NCBI RefSeq assembly: GCF_004366795.1
Contig: NZ_SORF01000006.1
Location: 1 to 64,000, forward strand
Origin: Alicyclobacillus sacchari
GTDB taxonomy: Bacteria > Bacillota > Bacilli > Alicyclobacillales > Alicyclobacillaceae
Direction of reading: 5' to 3'
Length of the DNA stretch: 64,000 bases
Made by a program: the position numbers and the translations under genes. Positions 54,160 through 64,000 of this stretch are shown piece by piece; position 1 is the stretch's first letter, and each line of letters opens with the position of its first letter. The notes beneath the pieces are model-generated. The model was not told the origin of the DNA, searched no databases, and saw only the letters and a list, made by a program, of their open reading frames with translations.

Positions 54160-54908
54160 CCGTTCAACCCCTCCTTCATCGCCCGCCAATAGTTCTGCAA
54201 AGCCGACAGCGGATCCTCTGCGGCGACGACCGCCCGGCCAAGCACGAGACGCGTTGCGCCATTGCGCATGGCCAGTTGTGGCGTGGCGATCCGCGTCTGA
54301 TCCTGAACAGCGTCTTCTGCGCGGCGGGTCCCGGGTACCACCCGTTCAAACGTGGATGATACCATACCTTGCAGCAACGGCAGTTCCTGCGCCGAACAGA
54401 CCACGCCATCCAATCCGGCTTCCTGCACCAGCTTCGCCAAGCGCACGACAGCCCGGGCGGGGCCATCGGCTATGCCCAGCATCCGCAAATCGTCATCGCC
54501 AAGGCTCGTTAATACGGTCACGCCAACGAGCAGAGGCTTGTACGGGCTGTTGTCGACCGCCTCGCGAGCGGCCTGCAACATCCGCGGGCCGCCTTGGGCA
54601 TGCACATTGACCATCTCAACCGGATATTGACAAATGGCGCGCAAAGCCCCGGCGACGGTGTTGGGAATGTCGTGCAACTTCATGTCCAAAAAAACTCTCA
54701 GGTTGCGGGCGAGCAACTCTTCGACAAGCCGCATACCCGCTCTGTGAAACAGTTCGAGACCGACCTTGTACCCATCCACCGCAGGTCCAAGCTGCTCCAC
54801 CACGGCTAACGCCCTGGCTTCCGATTCGACGTCCAACGCGATATAGGTGGCGCGACGCACGTCGTCGTACGCCGCTGCCAGCAATTCCGCCATCGGATTT
54901 GAACTCAT
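54156..54908 (-). CDS. pyrF: orotidine 5'-phosphate decarboxylase
   Basis: Decarboxylates OMP to UMP. Catalytic Asp75/Lys77/Asp80 in [20 protein letters not shown], and phosphate-binding RMVLGRAVV-like end ([15 protein letters not shown]). 250 residues. The ATG at 54908 overlaps the carB stop and gives the family N-terminus. pyrK and pyrD, which usually precede pyrF here, are absent. Confidence 0.95.
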   Translation of the reverse strand: MSSNPMAELLAAAYDDVRRATYIALDVESEARALAVVEQLGPAVDGYKVGLELFHRAGMRLVEELLARNLRVFLDMKLHDIPNTVAGALRAICQYPVEMVNVHAQGGPRMLQAAREAVDNSPYKPLLVGVTVLTSLGDDDLRMLGIADGPARAVVRLAKLVQEAGLDGVVCSAQELPLLQGMVSSTFERVVPGTRRAEDAVQDQTRIATPQLAMRNGATRLVLGRAVVAAEDPLSALQNYWRAMKEGLNG

Positions 54909-57900
54909 GCACGCCACCCACTTGCCGGGAGCGCCGACGTCGGACTGTCACCAAGCGCAAGCGTCTGGAAATGAATCAGCTTGACGATGTCCAGCACCGA
55001 TCTCACGGTATCCAGCGACGTCAAACAGGGAACTCCATGTTCGACCGCCGTGCGACGAATCCGAAAGCCGTCCCGCTCCGGTTTTAAGCCCTTCGTCAAC
55101 GTGTTGATGACGAGTTGAATGCGCCCCTGTCGGATGTCATCGGCCAAGTTTGGCGTCCCTTGCGCCAATTTGTTGACAATCCGCACTTCAAGCCCGTGCT
55201 CCCGCAAATAGCGAGCCGTGCCCTCTGTCGCCGCCAGACGGTAACCCAAACGCGCAAACTCTGCCAGCAGCGGATATGCCTCGGCCTTGTCTTTGTCGGC
55301 GATGGTCGCAAGCACCGTACCGTGCGTCGGAATGTTCGTCCCCGCTGCCAACATGCCCTTGTACAGCGCTTTTTCGTAGTGCGTATCGCGTCCCATCACC
55401 TCGCCCGTCGACTTCATCTCCGGTCCCAAGCTGATATCGACCTGATGCAATTTGGCGAACGAAAACACCGGCACCTTCACCGCGACCGTGTTGGCCTCCG
55501 CGACACGCCCACTCGTATAACCAAGTTCAGCAAGCGATCCGCCGCACACCGCATGCATGGCCAACTGGACCATGGGCACACCGGTGACTTTCGATAAGAA
55601 CGGTACCGTTCGCGACGAGCGCGGGTTCACCTCGATCACTTCCACCTTGCCGTCGTGGACGATGAACTGGATGTTCATCAAACCGCGAACCTGCAGGCTG
55701 CGCGCGATACGGGTGGCATAGTCCTCCATCACCGCTTTCACGTCCTCCGTCAAATGTTGCGGCGGATAGACCGCTATCGAATCACCCGAGTGTACGCCAG
55801 CGCGCTCGATATGCTCCATGATGCCTGGAATCATGACGATCTCTCCGTCCGAAATGGCGTCGACCTCCGCCTCAATGCCGTTTACGTAGCGGTCGATGAG
55901 GACCGGATGTTGATCCGACACCTCTACCGCTTCGTCCATATACTGAAGCAGCTCCGACGTGTCGGAGATGATCTGCATGGCCCGGCCGCCAAGCACGTAT
56001 GACGGGCGCACAAGCACAGGGTAGCCGAGCGATTCTGCGGCTGCAACCGCCTGTTCCACCGTCGTCACCGTGCGTCCCTGCGGACGCGCTATCTCAAGCG
56101 CCGTGAGAAGCCCGTCAAACTTCTCTCGATCTTCAGCCGCATCGATGTTCTCGCGGGACGTGCCAAAAATCCGCACGCCTGCGTCGGCCAAAGCCCCCGC
56201 CAAGTTGATGGCCGTCTGACCGCCGAATTGGACGATGACGCCGTCCGGCTGTTCGCGATCGATCACGTTCAGGACGTCCTCGACATCAAGCGGCTCGAAA
56301 TACAGCCGATCCGACGTGCTAAAGTCGGTCGAGACGGTCTCCGGATTGTTGTTGATGACAATCGCCTCGTAACCTTCGCGCTGCAGGGCCCAGACCGCGT
56401 GTACGGTGCAGTAGTCGAATTCGATGCCCTGCCCGATGCGAATCGGCCCGGATCCAAGCACCACAATCTTTTTCTTGCTCGACGCTTCGACCTCGTCTGC
56501 ACGCTCGTACGTGCTGTAGTAATACGGCGTGGTCGCCGCGAACTCACCCGCGCAGGTATCGACCATTTTGTACACGGGGACAATGCCATGCTCTTTGCGC
56601 CAACGGCGGATCGCCATGGCATCTGTGCCAAGTAGACGGGCGAGTTCCCTGTCCGGGAAGCCGTTTTTCTTGGCTTGCACCATGAGTTCCGCATTTTGCT
56701 CAAGTAGCGTCGGCAAGGGCTGTTGTGTCCGTCCAAGTTCAGCAATCGCCTGTTCCAATTGCACCAGTTTTTCGACCTGCCACAGAAACCAGCGATCGAT
56801 CTTGCTCCACTTGTGCATCGCTTCGACCGTCACGCCACGACGCAGTGCTTCCGCGATGGCAAAGAGCCGATCGTCGTCGGCGATCACAATTTTCTTCTCC
56901 AAATCCGCCCCGGACCAATGAGCGGCCTGCTTGGTCCACAATGAATACGTTCCAATTTCCAAGCTGCGGATGGCTTTCAACAACGACTCGCCAAACGTGC
57001 GGCCGATGGCCATCACTTCACCGGTCGCCTTCATCTGTGTCCCCAGAGCCCGGTTGGCACTGCGGAACTTGTCGAACGGCCAGCGCGGGATCTTGGTGAC
57101 GACATAGTCGAGCGCCGGTTCAAATGCCGCGTATGAATCCTGGGTAACCGGGTTCTTGAGTTCGTCCAACCGATAACCAACCGCGATTTTCGTCGCGATG
57201 CGCGCGATGGGGTAACCGGTCGCCTTCGACGCCAGGGCACTCGAGCGACTCACGCGCGGATTGACCTCGATCACGTAATACTGCGACGAATTCGGATCGA
57301 GCGCCAACTGCACGTTGCACCCTCCTTCAATACCGAGGGCGTGAATAATGTCGAGGCTGGCGTTGCGCAACATCTGATAGTCCTCATCGGACAACGTCTG
57401 GCTCGGCGCGACGACGATGGAATCTCCTGTGTGTACGCCGACCGGATCGAAATTCTCCATGTTACAGACGACGATCGCGGTTCCAGCCGCGTCGCGCATC
57501 ACTTCGTACTCTATTTCCTTATAGCCGGCGATGCTTTGTTCGACAAGCACTTGGTGAATCGGCGAAAGGGTCAACCCGCGTTCGACAATCTCCTGGTATT
57601 CACGCCAGTTGCTTGCAATGCCGCCCCCCGTACCGCCGAGCGTATACGCGGGGCGAATGATGATGGGGAAGCCAACTTCTTCGGCAAACGCATTTGCCTC
57701 TTGCTCATTTCTGACAATGGCGCTTTGGGGAACCGGCTGGCCTATCTCCTTCATCAGCTGGCGGAACAATTCGCGATCCTCGGCTTTTTCGATCGCGCTG
57801 AGCGGAGATCCAAGCAGTTGTACGCCTTCCTGCTCAAGAATGCCGCTGTTTGCCAGTTGCACCGCCATGTTCAGCCCGGTCTGGCCACCCAATGTCGCAA

Positions 57901-58159
57901 GCAGTCCGTCCGGCCGCTCCTTGCGAATGATCTGTGCGACGAAGTCGAGCGTGATAGGCTCGATATAGACCCGGTCGGCCATGTTCTGGTCCGTCATGAT
58001 GGTCGCCGGATTCGAGTTGACGAGCACGACCTCATAGCCTTCTTCTTTTAAGGCCTGGCAGGCTTGCGTCCCTGCGTAGTCGAACTCCGCTGCCTGGCCA
58101 ATGACGATGGGACCACTGCCAATCACCATGATCTTGTGTATGTCTGTCCGCTTAGGCAT
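54905..58159 (-). CDS. carB: carbamoyl-phosphate synthase, large subunit
   Basis: Makes carbamoyl phosphate from bicarbonate, ammonia and two ATP, with CarA supplying ammonia. Two homologous halves, each starting with a Rossmann-like motif ([20 protein letters not shown] near residue 13 and [16 protein letters not shown] near 560), each with an ATP-grasp domain ([22 protein letters not shown]). A C-terminal MGS-like regulatory domain follows (about 940-1070). 1084 residues. The start overlaps carA by 8 bases. Confidence 0.96.
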   Translation of the reverse strand: MPKRTDIHKIMVIGSGPIVIGQAAEFDYAGTQACQALKEEGYEVVLVNSNPATIMTDQNMADRVYIEPITLDFVAQIIRKERPDGLLATLGGQTGLNMAVQLANSGILEQEGVQLLGSPLSAIEKAEDRELFRQLMKEIGQPVPQSAIVRNEQEANAFAEEVGFPIIIRPAYTLGGTGGGIASNWREYQEIVERGLTLSPIHQVLVEQSIAGYKEIEYEVMRDAAGTAIVVCNMENFDPVGVHTGDSIVVAPSQTLSDEDYQMLRNASLDIIHALGIEGGCNVQLALDPNSSQYYVIEVNPRVSRSSALASKATGYPIARIATKIAVGYRLDELKNPVTQDSYAAFEPALDYVVTKIPRWPFDKFRSANRALGTQMKATGEVMAIGRTFGESLLKAIRSLEIGTYSLWTKQAAHWSGADLEKKIVIADDDRLFAIAEALRRGVTVEAMHKWSKIDRWFLWQVEKLVQLEQAIAELGRTQQPLPTLLEQNAELMVQAKKNGFPDRELARLLGTDAMAIRRWRKEHGIVPVYKMVDTCAGEFAATTPYYYSTYERADEVEASSKKKIVVLGSGPIRIGQGIEFDYCTVHAVWALQREGYEAIVINNNPETVSTDFSTSDRLYFEPLDVEDVLNVIDREQPDGVIVQFGGQTAINLAGALADAGVRIFGTSRENIDAAEDREKFDGLLTALEIARPQGRTVTTVEQAVAAAESLGYPVLVRPSYVLGGRAMQIISDTSELLQYMDEAVEVSDQHPVLIDRYVNGIEAEVDAISDGEIVMIPGIMEHIERAGVHSGDSIAVYPPQHLTEDVKAVMEDYATRIARSLQVRGLMNIQFIVHDGKVEVIEVNPRSSRTVPFLSKVTGVPMVQLAMHAVCGGSLAELGYTSGRVAEANTVAVKVPVFSFAKLHQVDISLGPEMKSTGEVMGRDTHYEKALYKGMLAAGTNIPTHGTVLATIADKDKAEAYPLLAEFARLGYRLAATEGTARYLREHGLEVRIVNKLAQGTPNLADDIRQGRIQLVINTLTKGLKPERDGFRIRRTAVEHGVPCLTSLDTVRSVLDIVKLIHFQTLALGDSPTSALPASGWRA

Positions 58160-59258
58160 GTGTGAACCGCCCCTCTCTCACCCGGCTGATCAGGTCCATG
58201 AAATCATCAAACAGATATCTCGCATCGGTTGGGCCCGGCCGCGACTCCGGGTGATACTGCACGGAGAACACCGGCTCGTGCTTGTGCACCAGTCCTTCAA
58301 CGGTGCCGTCGTTCAAATTGACATGTGTCAGTTGCAGAGGCGTACCAGCAAGCGAGTCCGCGTCAACCATGTAGCCGTGGTTTTGCGACGTGATATCGAC
58401 GCGGCCTGTACGCAAGTCCTTGACCGGATGGTTCGAGCCACGATGGCCAAATTTCATCTTTCGCGTCTTGGCACCGCACGCCAGTGCAATGAGCTGATGT
58501 CCCAGACAGATCCCGAAGATCGGAACTTTCCCTATCAGTTCGCGCAATGTCTCGATCGCGAACGGCACATCTTCTGGATTGCCAGGTCCGTTGCTGAGCA
58601 TGACGCCATGCGGGTGCCAGGACAGAACATCCGACGCGCTCGATGTCGCAGGTACGACGATGACGTCACAACCGCGATCGAGCAAGCTTCGCAAAATACC
58701 CGCCTTCATTCCGTAGTCGATGAGTACCACGCGATGCCCTGGCCCCGGACTGCGATAGACGGTTTGCGTCGTCACGCGCTGTACAGCGTCGGGTACCAAC
58801 GCCTCTGGCATCCTCACCAGCAGTTCGCCGATCGGCGCGTCTTCGCTCGTAATCACCGCCCGCATCGCCCCGACCGTGCGAATCGCCTTGGTCAATTCCC
58901 GCGTGTCGATCCCCGCGATCCCGACGATGTTATGCTGCTGAAGATACCGCTCCAGGCTGTCCGTCTGTTTGTAATGCGATGGAAGCTCCGCGAACGTCTT
59001 CACGACGAAACCGCGCACGTGCGGGTGGCGAGATTCCACATCGTCGACGTTGACACCGTAATTGCCGATGAGGGGATATGTCATCGTCACAATCTGCCCG
59101 AAATAGGACGGATCCGTCAGAATTTCCTGATAGCCCGTCATCCCCGTATTAAATACCACTTCGCCAAAGCGCGTCCCCTCGGCGCCAAAGTGCGTACCTT
59201 CGAATGCCAGGCCGTTTTCCAGAATCAAACGTGCCTTCGCACGATTCTTTATCGTCAT
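58152..59258 (-). CDS. carA: carbamoyl-phosphate synthase, small subunit
   Basis: Class I glutamine amidotransferase subunit giving ammonia to CarB. N-terminal small-subunit domain ([31 protein letters not shown]), then the amidotransferase triad Cys251 (GICLGHQ), His336 and Glu338 (YHPE). 368 residues. Overlaps pyrC by four bases and carB by eight. Confidence 0.96.
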   Translation of the reverse strand: MTIKNRAKARLILENGLAFEGTHFGAEGTRFGEVVFNTGMTGYQEILTDPSYFGQIVTMTYPLIGNYGVNVDDVESRHPHVRGFVVKTFAELPSHYKQTDSLERYLQQHNIVGIAGIDTRELTKAIRTVGAMRAVITSEDAPIGELLVRMPEALVPDAVQRVTTQTVYRSPGPGHRVVLIDYGMKAGILRSLLDRGCDVIVVPATSSASDVLSWHPHGVMLSNGPGNPEDVPFAIETLRELIGKVPIFGICLGHQLIALACGAKTRKMKFGHRGSNHPVKDLRTGRVDITSQNHGYMVDADSLAGTPLQLTHVNLNDGTVEGLVHKHEPVFSVQYHPESRPGPTDARYLFDDFMDLISRVREGRFTHA

Positions 59259-60544
59259 GACGACCGCTCCTCTCCCGCTGCAAAAATCACTTTACCCGCA
59301 CGAATGGTGCTTTTCATCACGCCTGCGATCCGCCAATCAACAAACGGGGTGTTGCGTCCTTTCGTGTAGAACGAAGCCGGATCGATGGTCCGTTCCGCGT
59401 TCAAATCGACAATCGCGAAATCGGCGCGCGCACCTGGTCGAATGGAGCCGCCAGCAAGGCCAAAGAGCCGAGCCGGCAATGACGTCATTCCCTCGACGAT
59501 GCGCGTAAGCGGCACCGTACCCGGGAGCACGAGATAGGTGTACAACAGCGCGAATGCCGTTTCTAATCCCACCATGCCAAATGGTGCCGTCGCCATGGAC
59601 TGCGCCTTTTCAGCAGGCGTATGGGGCGCGTGGTCGGTCGCGATGATGTCGAGCGTGCCGTCGAGGAAGCCTTCGAGACATGCCTGGCGATCGCGCTCGC
59701 TTTGCAAGGGAGGGTTCACCTTCCAATTGGCGTCATCACGCACAATCGCCGCTTCCGACAGCAACAAGTGGTGAGGCGTCACCTCTGCGCTGACGCGAAT
59801 GCCGCGCGACTTCGCCCAGCGAATGACCGCGACGGACGGCTCTGTGCTGACATGGCATACGTGCAAATGGGCTCCTGTCTGTTCGGCCAGCAATACGTCA
59901 CGCGCAATCATCGCGGCCTCTGCCTCAATGGGAATGCCGAGTAGCCCAAGGCGCCTTGCCGCGTCCGGATGAACGACGCCTTTGCCGGAAATCGTCTCAT
60001 CCTCGGCATGAATGATGGCGGGTACACCGAGTTCCGCCAAACGCTGGAAGGCTTCGCGCATCCGCCCGCCGTGTTGAACGCCGCGCCCATCGTCCGAAAA
60101 ACCGACCGCACCAGCAGCTCGTAAGGCCTCGTAGTTGGCCAATTGGTCTCCCGCCTGACCCTGTGTGATACAAGCGATGGGATGTACCTCCGTTTTGCCG
60201 AGCGCGTTCCCGCGCCCCACGATGTCTGCAACAAGTTCTGGGCTGTCGATGGGCGGCCTGGTGTTTGGCATGCAGGCAACTTGCGTAAATCCCCCCGCCG
60301 CGGCGGCCTGTAAGCCAGTAGCCAAGGACTCTTTCGCCGTCAAACCCGGATCTCGCAAGTGCACATGCATATCGATGAAGCCCGGGAATATCGCCTCGCC
60401 ATGCAACTTGATGACCCTCTCAGCCGCAAGTCCCTGGCCGAGTGCGACGATCTCGCCCGTTGCGTCGTCGAACGCGACGCTCATCTCGCGCAATTGGCCT
60501 GCTTCGGCGTCCCACAGGCGGCCGCCGTCCATCCGTACAATCAT
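59255..60544 (-). CDS. pyrC: dihydroorotase
   Basis: Closes carbamoyl aspartate to dihydroorotate. Type I enzyme: metal-binding HVHLRDPG (60-67), VACMPNTRPPI, HAEDETIS, HVCHVST and ATDHAPHTPAEK. 429 residues. Overlaps both pyrB and carA by four bases, so the middle of the operon is a chain of coupled genes. Confidence 0.95.
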   Translation of the reverse strand: MIVRMDGGRLWDAEAGQLREMSVAFDDATGEIVALGQGLAAERVIKLHGEAIFPGFIDMHVHLRDPGLTAKESLATGLQAAAAGGFTQVACMPNTRPPIDSPELVADIVGRGNALGKTEVHPIACITQGQAGDQLANYEALRAAGAVGFSDDGRGVQHGGRMREAFQRLAELGVPAIIHAEDETISGKGVVHPDAARRLGLLGIPIEAEAAMIARDVLLAEQTGAHLHVCHVSTEPSVAVIRWAKSRGIRVSAEVTPHHLLLSEAAIVRDDANWKVNPPLQSERDRQACLEGFLDGTLDIIATDHAPHTPAEKAQSMATAPFGMVGLETAFALLYTYLVLPGTVPLTRIVEGMTSLPARLFGLAGGSIRPGARADFAIVDLNAERTIDPASFYTKGRNTPFVDWRIAGVMKSTIRAGKVIFAAGEERSS

Positions 60545-61461
60545 CCCAATTCCCCTCTCAACATGTGATCCAGCAAGGCCATACGCATGTACAGTCCATT
60601 CTCCGCCTGTCGAAAATAAGCGGCCCTATCATCCGGATCGATGGCTGGATCGATCTCGCCGACGCGCGGCAGCGGGTGCAAAATGCGCGCATGTTCCGGC
60701 AGCACCGCGAGGTGACGGTGTCGAATCGCATAGTCGTCCGTTGCGCAGAGTTCGTGTTCCGCCTGCAGACGCTCTGCCTGAATCCGCGTTTGGTAGACGA
60801 TGTCTGCCCCGCGCACCGCATCTTCCAAATCTTCCGCAATCTCGATTGGAATGCCGCTGTCGCGCATTTCTTCGGCCAACTCGGGGGGCAAGCCGAGCGG
60901 TTCCGGGTGGAACACGCGAATCCGAATGCCATTCATCTTCGCGAAAAGACGCAACAGAGAATGAACCGTGCGACCGTATTTTAAGTCGCCGAGAACGGCG
61001 ATCGTCAAATCGTGCAAGCGGCCAAGTTCCCGCCAAATCGTGTACGCGTCGAGCAAAGCCTGGGTAGGATGTTCACCGGCTCCAGCTCCAGCATTGATGA
61101 CAGGTACCGGTGAAAACGGCGCCGCAACGTCCAATTCCTCTGCACTGTGATGGCGAATGACGATTGCGTCGGCATAGCAGCCGACGACGCGAAACACGTC
61201 AGCCAAACTCTCGCCCTTCTTTGAAGACGAATTCTCGCGCGCGTTTTCGGCGCTTACCACCTGTCCGCCGAGCCGATAAACGGCTGCCTCAAACGATAGG
61301 CGTGTGCGCGTGCTCGGCTCGTAAAACAAGGTTGCGACAATACGACCAGCGAGCAAAGCACGGGCCTCGTCTCGAGGCATGGTGCGCAACGCCTCCGCTC
61401 GCCGGATCAATTGAAACGTCGTATCGACGTCAAATTGCCGAATGGAGAGTGCGTGAAACAT
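60541..61461 (-). CDS. pyrB: aspartate carbamoyltransferase, catalytic subunit
   Basis: First committed pyrimidine step: carbamoyl phosphate plus aspartate. Carbamoyl-phosphate site YEPSTRTRLSFE (about 47-58), GEHPTQALLDAYTI, LPRVGEIDP. 306 residues. ATG with GGAGTG upstream, 38 bases after pyrR. No pyrI regulatory subunit, normal for Bacillota. Confidence 0.96.
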   Translation of the reverse strand: MFHALSIRQFDVDTTFQLIRRAEALRTMPRDEARALLAGRIVATLFYEPSTRTRLSFEAAVYRLGGQVVSAENARENSSSKKGESLADVFRVVGCYADAIVIRHHSAEELDVAAPFSPVPVINAGAGAGEHPTQALLDAYTIWRELGRLHDLTIAVLGDLKYGRTVHSLLRLFAKMNGIRIRVFHPEPLGLPPELAEEMRDSGIPIEIAEDLEDAVRGADIVYQTRIQAERLQAEHELCATDDYAIRHRHLAVLPEHARILHPLPRVGEIDPAIDPDDRAAYFRQAENGLYMRMALLDHMLRGELG

Positions 61462-61499
61462 TCGGGAATCACTCCAGTTCTGACTCAGTCCAGTTCAAG

Positions 61500-62189
<690 letters not shown>

Positions 62190-62206
62190 CTATTGGATTT
62201 GCAAGA

Positions 62207-62235
62207 AGACTATCATTTCAGGGTTCTTGTGTCAA
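62207..62235 (-). promoter_or_regulatory. pyr operon promoter
   Basis: On the minus strand TTGACA (62230-62235) and TAGTCT (62207-62212) are 17 bases apart. It lies directly downstream of the rluD stop (62244) and starts transcripts near 62200, upstream of the PyrR stem. No terminator lies between rluD and this promoter, so lspA-rluD readthrough may also enter the attenuator. Confidence 0.8.
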
Positions 62236-62243
62236 GACAATCT

Positions 62244-63185
62244 CTATCCGATTCTGCCCGCCCGCAACCAATCGATCAACTGCGCCATGTCGGCCGGCAG
62301 CGGACTCTCAAACGACATCCACTCCTGCGTCGCCGGATGCACAAAACCAAGTGTCTCGGCATGCAAAGCCTGTCCATCGATCGGCAGCGTGTGCCGTCTC
62401 CCGTAGACCTTATCACCCGCCAATGGATGGCCAATTTCCGCAAAATGGACGCGAATTTGGTGCGTTCGTCCTGTCTCCAACTGACACATGACCACCGCGT
62501 AGTGCTCGAATTGTTCGATCACCTGAAAATGTGTCACTGCGCGCTTGCCTTCGAGGCGTGCGGCCATTCGCTGCCGATCGTTCGGATCGCGAGCGATAGG
62601 CATGTCAATGGTGCCCGAGCGATGCTCCATTTTCCCGTGCACGATCGCCCGGTACTGGCGGGTCACCGTGTGCTCCCGCAACTGCTCGGTCAAGGCATAG
62701 TAGGCGCGTTCCGTCTTCGCGAACATCACAAGGCCGCTGGTATCTTTGTCGATCCGGTGCACGACACCCGGGCGCATTTCGCCACCTAAGGGCGATAGCT
62801 GAACACCGCGGGCCGCCAGCCCATTGACCAGGGTTCCGCGTTCATTGCCTGCTCCGGGATGCACGACGATACCTCGCGGCTTGTCCACAACCACCACATC
62901 GTCGTCCTGGTACGTGATGTGCATGGGGACGACATCCGGTACAATGACAAACGGCTCCTCTGCTGGCACCTCAATTTCGTACAGATCGCCTGGCTCCAAA
63001 GGATCAGACGCCTTGACTTTGCCGGGACGCCGCCGCGTGACACAGCCGCTCTTCAGCCATTGCTGGACAATCGTTCGCGATATATCAACTTCATCCTCTT
63101 GAAGGCGCTCCGTCAACCACTTGTCAAGGCGTTCGCCTGCCTCTGACGATGCTACCTCATAGACCACCCGCACAGCGGATCTCAC
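62244..63185 (-). CDS. rluD: RluD-family 23S rRNA pseudouridine synthase
   Basis: Isomerises uridine in 23S rRNA (YlyB in Bacillus). N-terminal S4 RNA-binding domain (about 15-75) and catalytic domain with Asp146 in VVHRIDKDTSGL; QLETGRTHQIRVH and GHPLAGDKVYG are typical. 313 residues. The GTG start overlaps the lspA stop (GTGA) and has GGGGG seven bases upstream. Target position not determinable from sequence alone. Confidence 0.93.
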   Translation of the reverse strand: MRSAVRVVYEVASSEAGERLDKWLTERLQEDEVDISRTIVQQWLKSGCVTRRRPGKVKASDPLEPGDLYEIEVPAEEPFVIVPDVVPMHITYQDDDVVVVDKPRGIVVHPGAGNERGTLVNGLAARGVQLSPLGGEMRPGVVHRIDKDTSGLVMFAKTERAYYALTEQLREHTVTRQYRAIVHGKMEHRSGTIDMPIARDPNDRQRMAARLEGKRAVTHFQVIEQFEHYAVVMCQLETGRTHQIRVHFAEIGHPLAGDKVYGRRHTLPIDGQALHAETLGFVHPATQEWMSFESPLPADMAQLIDWLRAGRIG

Positions 63186-63673
63186 TTGCGATCCCCCTTC
63201 CCTTCGTCAGATCGCTCTTGCCCCGACCGAAACGAACTGATCAGAAGAAACAATACACCAAAGTCGATGGACGCATCCGCCAAGTTAAATACCGGAAAAT
63301 GAATCGTGTAGAAGTACACATAATCGGTTACTGTGTGTGTCGGCGAAATGATGCGATCCAGCATGTTGCCAAGCGCTCCACCCAACAGCAAACCCAGACC
63401 AACCTGCGCGAGGCGATCGAGACGCCAACGCTGATGAATGAAAACTACCGCCACTACGACGATAGCGGCAATGAGCACAAACAGCCATGTTTGATTGGGA
63501 AACAAGCTGAATGCTGCACCAGGGTTTTGCAGATGCGTCAACTCGACGACACCGGGAATCACCATTACAGCATCGCCAATAGGCAAGGTTTGGCGCACAA
63601 TCCACTTGAGCAGCTGATCGAGTCCAACGGTCAATGCGGCAACGACATACAACAAATATTGAATCCGCTTCAC
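63182..63673 (-). CDS. lspA: lipoprotein signal peptidase
   Basis: Membrane aspartic protease that cleaves prolipoproteins such as RbsB. Four hydrophobic helices; catalytic Asp106 (NMLDRI) and Asp133 (FNLADASI), plus the NPGAAFSLF motif. The GTG at 63673 has GAGGAG eight bases upstream and gives 163 residues; an ATG at 63679 is the alternative. A frame to 63748 adds a polar non-conserved stretch. First gene of lspA-rluD, upstream of pyr as in Bacillus. Confidence 0.94.
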   Translation of the reverse strand: MKRIQYLLYVVAALTVGLDQLLKWIVRQTLPIGDAVMVIPGVVELTHLQNPGAAFSLFPNQTWLFVLIAAIVVVAVVFIHQRWRLDRLAQVGLGLLLGGALGNMLDRIISPTHTVTDYVYFYTIHFPVFNLADASIDFGVLFLLISSFRSGQERSDEGKGDRK

Positions 63674-63763
63674 GGCCATGTCTCCTCGTTGGCATTCTGC
63701 CTGCACCCACTCACGCCATGCTTCATAACGTGAAGGGACAGTGTGCAAAGGAGTGTGAATACC

Positions 63764-64000
63764 GTGATTGTATCAGACGGCGGCGCCTTCTCACAAATCA
63801 TCAGCGCACCGCTCGGGCCTCGCGGGGAAAAGCCGAGATCGGCCGGACTGACCATGGTGATCGACAAAGGGCTCGGCTTTTCCACGCTGACAGATATCCT
63901 TGAAGTCGGCGCGGCGTACGTCGATTTATTTAAATTCGGGTTTGGTACAAGTCCTCTCTATCCGGAGCCGATTTTGCGCCGCAAGTTGGCTCTGCTCGAC
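63764..64000 (+). CDS. phosphosulfolactate synthase-like protein (ComA family), 5' part
   Basis: Only the first 79 residues are inside the window. LTMVIDKGLGFSTLTDILEV and VDLFKFGFGTSPLYP match the start of ComA/YitD proteins, which add sulfite to phosphoenolpyruvate giving (2R)-phospho-3-sulfolactate. In archaea this leads to coenzyme M; in Bacillus the homologue is linked to sulfolactate in spores. GTG at 63764, ten bases after AAAGGAG; another GTG at 63755 is too close to the SD. Divergent from lspA. The catalytic half is off the window, so activity is inferred. Confidence 0.8.
   Translation, partial: MIVSDGGAFSQIISAPLGPRGEKPRSAGLTMVIDKGLGFSTLTDILEVGAAYVDLFKFGFGTSPLYPEPILRRKLALLD

Overview
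The window comes from an endospore-forming member of the Bacillota, most likely the Alicyclobacillaceae. The spore calls rest on a small acid-soluble spore protein, SpoVM and an Asp23/YloU neighbourhood. The gene order is that of the Bacillus core chromosome (fapR-plsX-fabD-fabG-acpP-fabF-rnc-smc-ftsY-ylxM-ffh-rpsP-khpA-ylqD-rimM-trmD, and rpoZ-coaBC-priA-def-fmt-rsmB-rlmN-prpC-prkC-rsgA-rpe-spoVM). A sulfolipid gene pair (sqdB-sqdX), unusual in non-photosynthetic Bacillota, points towards Alicyclobacillus-like thermoacidophiles. Genus assignment is inference. Start codons are often GTG or TTG, and many starts were moved to fit a Shine-Dalgarno (SD) sequence.

Layout. (1) 1-6400: the 5' end of a 16S rRNA gene at the left edge on the minus strand, with leader and tandem promoters. 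Upstream of it is a complete ribose operon, rbsR-rbsD-rbsA-rbsC-rbsB-rbsK, whose promoter carries a LacI-type operator between -35 and -10. (2) 6800-24100, all minus strand: rsmD-coaD-patatin-yceD-rpmF, then fatty-acid genes under FapR, then RNase III, SMC, the SRP genes and the S16-to-TrmD translation cluster. rplS, which usually follows trmD, is missing at the break with the ribose region. (3) 24500-29450: a plus-strand amidase, then a minus-strand lipid cluster psd-sqdB-sqdX (phosphatidylserine decarboxylase, UDP-sulfoquinovose synthase, sulfoquinovosyl glycosyltransferase), then a spore SASP. (4) 29500-45950: recG-asp23, rpmB, spoVM and the translation, repair and signalling cluster from yicC down to rpe. 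(5) 46000-53400: a P-type Ca2+ ATPase divergent from rqcH, gluD overlapping rqcH, and an MFS transporter. (6) 53500-63700: lspA-rluD followed by pyrR-pyrB-pyrC-carA-carB-pyrF-pyrE with a readable PyrR attenuator. (7) 63764-64000: the start of a phosphosulfolactate-synthase-like gene.

Most of the window is conserved housekeeping. The less expected parts are two sulfonate-related loci (SQDG lipid genes, and a ComA-like gene at the right edge), two lipid genes (fapR, psd) with no ATG, GTG or TTG at the expected start, and several conserved neighbours that are absent (rplS, ylbL/ylbM, fakA, gmk/remA, pyrK/pyrD). There is no CRISPR array, phage, IS element or tRNA that I can see.
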